The notes under the pieces were generated by a model, which was not told where the DNA came from, made no database searches, and saw nothing but the letters and a program-made list of their open reading frames with translations. 6,484 bases of DNA from assembly GCA_001784725.1 (NCBI GenBank), contig MFRX01000030.1:1-6484 (forward strand). Direction: 5' to 3'. Numbering within the stretch: the stretch's first letter is position 1; the number at the start of each line of letters is the position of its first letter. This document shows, piece after piece, positions 1 through 5,145 of this stretch. This DNA is from Candidatus Moranbacteria bacterium RIFCSPHIGHO2_02_FULL_40_12b. GTDB lineage: Bacteria; Patescibacteriota; Minisyncoccia; Moranbacterales; 2-12-FULL-40-10. Position numbers and translations under genes: made by a program.

Positions 1-92
1 CGTTTCTATATTCTCCAATGATTATCAATGAAATAAAAACCGGCGGCGTTTCTATATTCTCCAATGATTATCAATGAAATAAAAACCGGCGG
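1..92. repeat. 46-bp perfect tandem duplication at the window edge
   Basis: Bases 1-46 are repeated exactly at 47-92, and the match continues two more bases (CG) after each copy. The unit begins CGTTTCTATATTCTCC and ends AAAACCGGCGG. Because 46 is not a multiple of three, the duplication shifts the reading frame. The frame that reads FLYSPMIINEIKTGG in copy 1 runs into copy 2 out of phase and meets TGA at 75-77. The frame that is open through copy 2 is closed upstream by TAA at 34-36. The position at the extreme end of the sequence fits a contig-end assembly artefact. A genuine slippage duplication that disrupts the gene is the alternative. Confidence 0.93.
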
Positions 93-1176
93 CGACAATT
101 CAAAAGAATTTTTGAAAATATTCGAAAAAAAGTCGTCCGGCGGCGGAGAAAAAACGATTTTGGAGAAAGCAGTGAAAGATTATTCGGAAAATTCGTTGGG
201 GTATTTTCTAATTTTGTCGGGTTATGGCGGAGCCGAACTCCCAAAATTTTTCAATAATGCCGGAAAACTTGATTTCCAGTGCGCGGCGGATTGCAAAAAA
301 AATTTGCCCCCGGGAATTTTAGCGTTGGCGGTTTTTACCGGAGGATTATTGCTGCTGTTGATTAGATCCAAGAAAATCATTTTTGGGGAGAGAACGGCGC
401 GGAAGGATTTTATCCTGCTTTCCCTTATTTGGTTTGCGATTACTTTTATCCTTTTCCTACCAATCGCCTATAATATAGCGCCAAGATTTTTTCTAATTAG
501 CGCCGCCTTGCCGTTTGTTTTTTTGGGGTTTATTTTGGAATTTCTGGAAAAACGGATAAGAAACAAAGAGGTTTTTTTGATTGTTTTATCCATTGTCGTT
601 TTGACGCTGGCAATATCCAATCTGTTTTTTATCAAGCAAAGATTTGATGAAACGAGAAACGCGCCAAGTAAATTGTTTACGACTAGAACCGACCGCGTCT
701 TGAAAGAAAGATACCGGGTAACGCTGGAACAGCAGTACGCGATTGTTGATTATATGGAAAAGATATACAATAAAAACAAATACCCGGTATATCTTAACAG
801 CGAGGCGTTTTACCGGCGCGCTTTTTTGTATCATTTGGATAAAAAAAATATTCCTTCCGACGATTTCCGCAATACTAGTAATTCCAAGAAGATATATCGA
901 AACGCCAATTATTTTCTAGTTTATCCTTCAACCGCTAATCTTAATGACAGAAAAGAAGAATATATGCTAAATTATGATTTATTAGAAACGAAACAATTCG
1001 GTACCCTGACGGTTTTTAAGTTATATCCAAAAAAAGAAAAAATAAACGCCATTCAGCAGGAATTTGGGCCGAAAAGCAAGCCCAAAAGCGCGTCAGGCGT
1101 TCCGGTCCGCTGCCGCTGGAATGAAATTTTTAAGGAATGCAATCCGGACGAAATGATTGGAGAAGAAATGGAATAG
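64..1176 (+). CDS. GT-C-type membrane glycosyltransferase, C-terminal part (5'-truncated)
   Basis: This is probably the C-terminal portion of a polytopic glycosyltransferase of the GT-C fold (ArnT/PMT-like), which would transfer sugar from a polyprenyl-phosphate donor at the outer face of the membrane. Counting from the first Met, a hydrophilic segment (1-82) is followed by hydrophobic spans at about 84-100, 116-136, 141-160 and 169-190. The APRFFL sequence at 139-144 resembles the Pro-Arg-Tyr/Phe motif that precedes a late helix in this superfamily. Residues 191-370 form a soluble, charged tail with two cysteines near the end (C350, C359). The catalytic N-terminal half is absent. The Met at 64 has no ribosome-binding site, and homologous-looking residues (FLYSP) are encoded just before it, so the true gene should begin left of the window. 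The 46-bp duplication disconnects it. The next gene follows after 62 bp on the same strand. Assignment rests on topology and weak motifs only. Confidence 0.7.
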   Translation: MIINEIKTGGDNSKEFLKIFEKKSSGGGEKTILEKAVKDYSENSLGYFLILSGYGGAELPKFFNNAGKLDFQCAADCKKNLPPGILALAVFTGGLLLLLIRSKKIIFGERTARKDFILLSLIWFAITFILFLPIAYNIAPRFFLISAALPFVFLGFILEFLEKRIRNKEVFLIVLSIVVLTLAISNLFFIKQRFDETRNAPSKLFTTRTDRVLKERYRVTLEQQYAIVDYMEKIYNKNKYPVYLNSEAFYRRAFLYHLDKKNIPSDDFRNTSNSKKIYRNANYFLVYPSTANLNDRKEEYMLNYDLLETKQFGTLTVFKLYPKKEKINAIQQEFGPKSKPKSASGVPVRCRWNEIFKECNPDEMIGEEME

Positions 1177-1195
1177 TAAGTATTCTAATATCCAA

Positions 1196-1227
1196 AACCT
1201 TAGGAAATTCCCAAGGTTGAACCTTAG
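1196..1227 (+). repeat. Repeated/inverted AACCTT motifs in the spacer between the two glycosyltransferases
   Basis: The 62-bp spacer contains AACCTTAG twice (1196-1203 and 1220-1227) with the complementary AAGGTT between them (1213-1218). AAGGTT could pair with the first copy as a 6-bp stem with an 11-nt loop. It is almost too close to the second copy to form a hairpin there. No T-tract follows, so it is not a convincing intrinsic terminator. Only a weak purine stretch (AGAG, about 10 nt before the ATG at 1239) could act as a ribosome-binding site. Function is unknown and chance is possible. Confidence 0.3.
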
Positions 1228-1238
1228 AGAAAAATTTT

Positions 1239-2774
1239 ATGGACAAGAAAAAAATTATTACAATAATGGCTTTGATAATTTTATTGGGAACATTTTTGCG
1301 ATTTTATAAACTAGGAAATAATTCCTTTGTCGCCGACGAATTTTTGGATATCAATACTTCCTATGGATATTTTAAGACAGGAGAATGGAAGGCGTGGGAT
1401 TTTAATTTGGAACAGCCGGCAGAAAGAATCAATGTTGCCAGTGATGAAAGGGCATGGATCTACCGCTGGCAGGTAGCGCAACTTTTCAAATTTTTTCCTC
1501 CGACCGAAACCGTCGCTCGTTACATAAGCGCGTTATGGGGAATAATAACAATAATTTTAATTTATTTCGTCGCTAAATATTTTACCGGAAAAAAGGAAAT
1601 AGGGCTTATTGCCGCTTTATTATTTGCTATTAGCGTCTCCGGTTTGATTTTCGATCGGAAACTGCGGATGTACTCTATGTTTTTTCCGGTTTTTTTAGCT
1701 TTATCGTGGATGATCTTCAGGTTTTTTGAGGAAAACTACAAGGGTAAAATTAAATTAATCAAGAAAGTAAATGACACTTGGGGATTAAACCTCATCTATG
1801 TTATTCCGGTTACGCTTTTGGGATTACTTGGCTTGCACTTGCACCAATTAACTGCCAATGTCGCGATAATTTTCGGAGTTTATGTTATCGCTCAATTTGT
1901 CGCCAAATATAGAAAAGAAAAAAAATATCTGAATAAATATTCAGTATGTTTGTTTTTGGGAATAGCCGCGTTCGCGGCGGGAAATTTGCTTTTTTCCGGA
2001 ACTATGCGATGGCTTTACGGAACATTAAAATTATTTCAAGATAATTACAGTTATTTTTCTAAAATATTCTTGGACTACAGCCATCCGGTAATAGCCATTA
2101 TATTTTTTGTTCTCGGCATATATTACATTTGTAAGATTCAAAATAAAGAGAAAGAAGCCACTTGGCTCGCGGCATCATTTCTCTCAACGCTTATTATGGC
2201 TGTGTTTCTCTGGAGAAGAAACGCCGGACTGCAATATATTTTTTTCATTCAGTCGTTTGAAATTATTCTTATTGCCGCTGGAATTTATTTCGTCGCGGAA
2301 TTTTTTAAGGACAAATTGCCGCAATATAAAAATAAGGCCTTTTATGTCCCATTGATTCTTTCTTTGCTGATTCTTCCGAATTTTGGATATTTTTTTCAGG
2401 AAAATAACGCCTACAATCAAACTTCCCAGGGAGAAAATCCAAATTATCGAAAAATTTTTTCTTATTTCAAAAAACACCGCTTATCTGGAGATGTTTTAAT
2501 AACGCGAAATTTCCGCAATTATTACTGGAGCGGAGAAAAAGTTAAAGTTTATAGTTTCGGAGGTGAATTGGCGGAAGAAAAATTATCATTGGAAAATATC
2601 AACAAAATATTATATAAAAATTCAACCGGCTGGTTTATTATTTCCGAAAATGATGACGCCTATGTTTCCAATGACGCGATAAAATATATTGAAAAGAATT
2701 TTGAGAAAATAAGCAATCCGCAAGTCAGAGGAAATGTTGTGGTATATCGGTGGGGAATTAATAATAAGGAATAA
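1239..2774 (+). CDS. GT-C-type membrane glycosyltransferase (PMT/ArnT-like)
   Basis: A complete 511-aa polytopic membrane protein, probably a dolichyl/undecaprenyl-phosphate-sugar-dependent glycosyltransferase acting on a lipid-linked or protein substrate outside the cytoplasmic membrane. An N-terminal hydrophobic helix (about 5-22) is followed by RFYKLGNNSFVADE. The acidic pair D33-E34 sits where GT-C enzymes carry the catalytic Asp/Glu in the first external loop. FDRKLRMYSMFFP (138-150) matches the (A)R-x-Y-S/x motif that follows in PMT/ArnT-like proteins. Further hydrophobic spans lie near 95-112, 121-136, 147-161, 184-200, 205-221, 234-251, 282-298, 308-324, 333-353 and 366-385. Residues 386-511 are a soluble C-terminal domain. 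The ATG at 1239 gives a sensible N-terminal membrane anchor, though its Shine-Dalgarno is weak. It follows the other glycosyltransferase by 62 bp and converges on the flippase. The sugar and acceptor cannot be told from sequence. Confidence 0.85.
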   Translation: MDKKKIITIMALIILLGTFLRFYKLGNNSFVADEFLDINTSYGYFKTGEWKAWDFNLEQPAERINVASDERAWIYRWQVAQLFKFFPPTETVARYISALWGIITIILIYFVAKYFTGKKEIGLIAALLFAISVSGLIFDRKLRMYSMFFPVFLALSWMIFRFFEENYKGKIKLIKKVNDTWGLNLIYVIPVTLLGLLGLHLHQLTANVAIIFGVYVIAQFVAKYRKEKKYLNKYSVCLFLGIAAFAAGNLLFSGTMRWLYGTLKLFQDNYSYFSKIFLDYSHPVIAIIFFVLGIYYICKIQNKEKEATWLAASFLSTLIMAVFLWRRNAGLQYIFFIQSFEIILIAAGIYFVAEFFKDKLPQYKNKAFYVPLILSLLILPNFGYFFQENNAYNQTSQGENPNYRKIFSYFKKHRLSGDVLITRNFRNYYWSGEKVKVYSFGGELAEEKLSLENINKILYKNSTGWFIISENDDAYVSNDAIKYIEKNFEKISNPQVRGNVVVYRWGINNKE

Positions 2775-2775
2775 G

Positions 2776-4311
2776 TTACATTCCTGGTTCGTTGCCGGAC
2801 AATTCTTCCTCCACCTCTTCTTTCTTCCTGTTTCTCATCAATGACTTGAAATATTCAATATCTTTTTTGGCTAATCCTTTTATGAGATAAAGCGTGAAAA
2901 GATAAATCGCGAAAACCAGAAAAGAAAAAGCGATAAAATTATATTTTCCCGCGGGAAGCCGTAATAAAACAAGATAGGAAATCACTCCCGCGATTATCAC
3001 CTTGAAAAAATCAATCATTCTTATTCCAGCTCCAAAATCCCTTTTTATGAAATAAAGCATAAAAAGCATAATAATAAACGAAGTTATTGAAGTGGCATAC
3101 GCCGATCCCAGTATGCCCATTTTTATTATCAAAAAGTAATTTAAAACAGCGTTGGCGATTACTCCAATGGCAGAAATTATCATCGCGGTTGCGGTTTTTC
3201 CCGCGCCGTTCATAGCGAAACTTAAAACATAGAAAATTGTCAAGAATCCCACGCCGTAAACCAAAACCGACATCGGAACCGCGCCGGATATATATTTTTC
3301 CCCATAGAGCAGCTGGAGTATTTCTTTAGAATAAAAAGACATCAGAATAACCATAGGCGCGAGAAAAATAAGCATAATGCGCAGAGCATTGCCAATTATA
3401 TTCTTGGCGTTTTTAAAATTATTCCCGGAACTGGCCCTGGATACCATGGGCAAAAGAAAAATAGTCATGGCGTAGAAAATATAGTAGGGGATCCGGCCAA
3501 CGGTGAGCGCGGCGTTATAAATTCCCGTAGTCGCGTCATTTTTTAATATTCCTTTAACCAAATACAAGTCAATGCTGATCAGCAGTTCATACGCCAGGAA
3601 AAAAACCACCACTTGCCAAGCGTAGTTAACCAATTTTTTCCATGGAAAATATTCCTCCCCCTTTTTTAAAAGGGGGATTAAGGGGGATTGGGGAGAGCTT
3701 TTTAATTCACGATTTATTTTAAATCTGTCTATCCCATAAGCGACTAAAAAAACCAAAAACGGCGCGATGATATAACCGGCGATAGAACCTTTTAGTCCGA
3801 AGATAAGGGCCAGTCCGACCACGAATCCGATGCGGAAAATTGAGCGCAGGGTTTTAAGCGTCGCCTGCGTGTTGAATTTATGGAGTCCCGTATAATACGA
3901 GAAATAAAACGAAGCGGCGGCGAATACCGGAATTATCAGCGTGGAAAGGCGGAAAAGGGGAGCCAGTGTCGGGTCGCCGAGGATTTTGGAGATAAGATCG
4001 GCAGAGAAATAGAAAATAATCGTAATGGCGCTAATAATCAATGTTTGCAAGATAGTCGCTTGCCTTTTTATTTTCAAAACCATTCGGGGATTGGTTTCAA
4101 AAATTTCGCTGATGTACTTTGCCATCGCAGTCGGGATTCCGTTGCCAATGAGAATGATAATCATCGTGGTGAGGGTGATTATTATTCCATAACGGCCGTA
4201 ATCCGAAGGCCCCAAAACCCGCCCTAAAATAGAGTGGATGACAAATCCCGAAAGATTGAAAATTATTTCTGAAATTGTCACCCACAGGGCGGATCTCGCT
4301 AAAGTTGACAT
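2776..4311 (-). CDS. Wzx-type polysaccharide/oligosaccharide flippase (MVF/MATE superfamily)
   Basis: A 511-aa integral membrane protein, within the usual size range for flippases that move lipid-linked sugars across the cytoplasmic membrane. The N-terminus (ALWVTISEIIFNLSGFVIHSILGRVLGPSDYGRYG, split here as SEIIFNLSG... and LGRVLGPSDYGRYG at 29-42) carries the R-x-LG-P-x-x-Y/F-G signature after the first helix that is typical of polysaccharide biosynthesis proteins. About 14 hydrophobic spans follow. A second hallmark is the NGxGKT stretch at 368-373, in the second bundle. Residues 205-220 come from a palindromic repeat inserted in the central cytoplasmic loop between the two helix bundles. 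The C-terminal tail (481-511) is charged and acidic. ATG at 4311 is preceded by a G-rich sequence (GGGG ending 11 nt upstream) that lies inside a long inverted repeat shared with the end of the kinase gene. It is last in a minus-strand row of three genes and ends one base from the convergent glycosyltransferase. Confidence 0.9.
   Translation of the reverse strand: MSTLARSALWVTISEIIFNLSGFVIHSILGRVLGPSDYGRYGIIITLTTMIIILIGNGIPTAMAKYISEIFETNPRMVLKIKRQATILQTLIISAITIIFYFSADLISKILGDPTLAPLFRLSTLIIPVFAAASFYFSYYTGLHKFNTQATLKTLRSIFRIGFVVGLALIFGLKGSIAGYIIAPFLVFLVAYGIDRFKINRELKSSPQSPLIPLLKKGEEYFPWKKLVNYAWQVVVFFLAYELLISIDLYLVKGILKNDATTGIYNAALTVGRIPYYIFYAMTIFLLPMVSRASSGNNFKNAKNIIGNALRIMLIFLAPMVILMSFYSKEILQLLYGEKYISGAVPMSVLVYGVGFLTIFYVLSFAMNGAGKTATAMIISAIGVIANAVLNYFLIIKMGILGSAYATSITSFIIMLFMLYFIKRDFGAGIRMIDFFKVIIAGVISYLVLLRLPAGKYNFIAFSFLVFAIYLFTLYLIKGLAKKDIEYFKSLMRNRKKEEVEEELSGNEPGM
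3654..3699. repeat. In-frame palindromic repeat element inside the flippase gene (copy A)
   Basis: Perfect 10-bp arms TCCCCCTTTT (3656-3665) and AAAAGGGGGA (3668-3677) are separated by TT. A tail ATTAAGGGGGATTG follows, so the G-run of the hairpin is repeated twice more. Read on the minus strand it encodes SSPQSPLIPLLKKGEE, residues 205-220 of the flippase. These are proline-rich and hydrophilic compared with the flanking membrane helices. The frame is preserved. The architecture and encoded peptide match copy B in the kinase gene. It resembles the general class of intragenic palindromic elements known from Rickettsia (RPEs) and the C-run/G-run palindromes found in many bacterial genomes. Family membership here is inferred by eye. 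Confidence 0.85.
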
Positions 4312-4317
4312 AAATTT

Positions 4318-4420
4318 TTTACCCCAGCACTGAATAAAAATAAATTAATTCTTTTAAATTTGGTATCGGTAAATCTAAATCTACAATTAATTACGCAATA
4401 TTATTCAGTGAGGGGGTAAA
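4318..4420. repeat. Long inverted repeat spanning the kinase-flippase junction
   Basis: Bases 4318-4337 (TTTACCCCAGCACTGAATAA) and the reverse complement of 4401-4420 (TTTACCCCCTCACTGAATAA) agree at 18 of 20 positions, with 63 bp between them. The right arm is the last codons and the stop of the kinase gene. The left arm lies 7-26 bases upstream of the flippase ATG and contains the only G-rich candidate ribosome-binding site. The interior is partly symmetric too (TAAATTAATT at 4341-4350 against AATTAATTA at 4384-4392). It may be an RNA structure that couples the two genes, or a 103-bp miniature element with terminal inverted repeats. No convincing target-site duplication is seen (only TTT on each side). 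Confidence 0.8.
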
Positions 4421-5048
4421 TTTCCTCAAAAACTTCTTCTTTATTTCGATTGCCGTCAATTATTTTCATTCCTAAAACTTCCGCGTATCGGTCGTATATT
4501 TCTTTTTTATTTTTTAAATAATCAATACCTTGATCGGGAGTCCTTTCGCGTTGCATAATAATTTCCGGATCGGCATGGAGATAAATTGCCAAATCCGGCG
4601 CAATTATCCCCCTTTGGAAAAGGGGGGTTAGGGGGGATTTGATGCCCGAATTATTTCTCAAATCCCTCTTTAATTCTCCCTTTTCTAAAGGGAGAGAGTT
4701 TAGCAGATAGTTAATATTTATCACCGTGTCATAAAAATACCGGTCGGATAAAACATAATCATAGCCGCTGTTACGCAGCTTGCTGCGTAACATTTTAAAT
4801 CTTATTAAATCAAAAAATAGCGCGATTTTTCTAAATTGAATTCCCAACCAGCCGGCATTGTCAACACTTTTTAACGGTTGTTTATTTTTGTCAACACTGA
4901 ATTTTCCTAAAATTTTATTGCCAATGGAAAATTCAATCGCGTGAAAATAAAAAACCCGCTTGCCTCGCGATTCCAAATAATTTTTTAATAATTGTATCTG
5001 GGTTGATTTTCCGGAGCCGTCTAATCCTGAAACTGTTATCAGTTTCAT
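4401..5048 (-). CDS. Thymidylate-kinase-like P-loop nucleoside-phosphate kinase
   Basis: A 215-aa cytoplasmic P-loop kinase related to dTMP kinase, which phosphorylates dTMP with ATP; the actual substrate is uncertain. The Walker A motif GLDGSGKST (8-16) followed by Q17 is the dTMP-kinase form. SDRYFYD (101-107) is the DR(Y/H) motif that contacts the nucleotide. PDLAIYLHADPE (151-162) is the core strand before the LID. The Arg/Asp-rich stretch RERTPDQGIDYLKNKKE (167-183) covers the LID and the helix after it. IIDGNRNKEEVFEEI (196-210) is the typical C-terminal helix. Residues 117-147 are encoded by a double palindromic repeat inserted in frame between the helix after DRY and the PDL strand. 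The region between the P-loop and DRY diverges from housekeeping Tmk, so it may be a paralogue. ATG at 5048 begins directly with the P-loop strand (MKLITVSG), which supports this start although no Shine-Dalgarno is visible in the AT-rich leader. It lies between rtcB (97 bp upstream) and the flippase (89 bp downstream), all on the minus strand. Confidence 0.85.
   Translation of the reverse strand: MKLITVSGLDGSGKSTQIQLLKNYLESRGKRVFYFHAIEFSIGNKILGKFSVDKNKQPLKSVDNAGWLGIQFRKIALFFDLIRFKMLRSKLRNSGYDYVLSDRYFYDTVININYLLNSLPLEKGELKRDLRNNSGIKSPLTPLFQRGIIAPDLAIYLHADPEIIMQRERTPDQGIDYLKNKKEIYDRYAEVLGMKIIDGNRNKEEVFEEIYPLTE
4608..4700. repeat. Double in-frame palindromic repeat inside the kinase gene (copies B and C, inverted pair)
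   Basis: Copy B has arms CCCCCTTT (4608-4615) and AAAGGGGG (4619-4626), then a tail TTAGGGGGGATTT (4628-4640), the same layout as copy A in the flippase. Copy C has arms TCTCCCTTT (4675-4683) and AAAGGGAGA (4687-4695), with its tail AAATCCCTCTTTAA (4660-4673) on the opposite side, so B and C face each other tail to tail across about 19 bp. On the minus strand the whole piece encodes residues 117-147. Copy C gives NSLPLEKGELKRDL and copy B gives GIKSPLTPLFQRG. The length of 93 bp is a multiple of three and leaves the kinase frame intact. C has drifted from the C/G-run consensus more than B. Confidence 0.85.
4770..4791. repeat. Perfect 10-bp palindrome inside the kinase gene
   Basis: GTTACGCAGC (4770-4779) and GCTGCGTAAC (4782-4791) are perfectly complementary around a TT centre. 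It lies in coding sequence for LRSKLRN (about residues 87-93), just before the DRY motif. It is unrelated in sequence to the C/G-run palindromes nearby. It may be a remnant of another small palindromic element or a coincidence of codons. Confidence 0.7.
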
Positions 5049-5049
5049 G

Positions 5050-5143
5050 AAATTTTAAATTTTAAATTTTAAATTTCAAATGAATAGCAAATTCATTAAT
5101 TTTTAAAATTTAAAAAATTTAGGATTTAATTTAGAATTTAGAA
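5050..5143. repeat. AT-rich 7-bp tandem repeats and hairpin between rtcB and the kinase
   Basis: The 97-bp spacer is almost pure A/T. It starts with nearly four copies of the 7-mer AAATTTT (5050-5076) and ends with about two copies of TTTAGAA (5130-5143). Between them AATGAAT (5079-5085) and ATTCATT (5091-5097) form a 7-bp stem with a 5-nt loop. The spacer is the whole leader of the kinase gene and shows no Shine-Dalgarno. It could hold an A/T-type promoter, but its low complexity makes any -10/-35 call meaningless. It may also be a weak 3' hairpin for the rtcB message. Confidence 0.75.
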
Positions 5144-5145
5144 TT

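Noticed and set aside
1..92. Start of a CRISPR array
   Set aside because: The two copies are directly adjacent with no spacer, and there are only two copies.
586..834. Minus-strand open frame opposite the first glycosyltransferase
   Set aside because: It lies wholly antisense to a well-supported membrane protein gene, has no recognisable motif or ribosome-binding site, and has shadow-type composition.
2107..2477. Open frames on both strands within the second glycosyltransferase
   Set aside because: They are alternate-frame shadows of the 511-aa gene, without motifs or initiation signals.
3656..3693. G-runs of the repeat as a G-quadruplex
   Set aside because: Only three G-runs of four or more bases are present in copy A, and copy B has few runs. 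The hairpin and the shared peptide explain the pattern better.
3880..4285. A plus-strand frame and a second minus-strand frame overlapping the flippase N-terminal half
   Set aside because: The flippase frame carries the LGPSDYGRYG signature here; the other frames encode low-complexity, unfamiliar sequence.
4608..4700. Palindromes as intrinsic terminators
   Set aside because: They lie inside intact coding sequence and lack the T-tract that should follow the stem on the transcribed strand.
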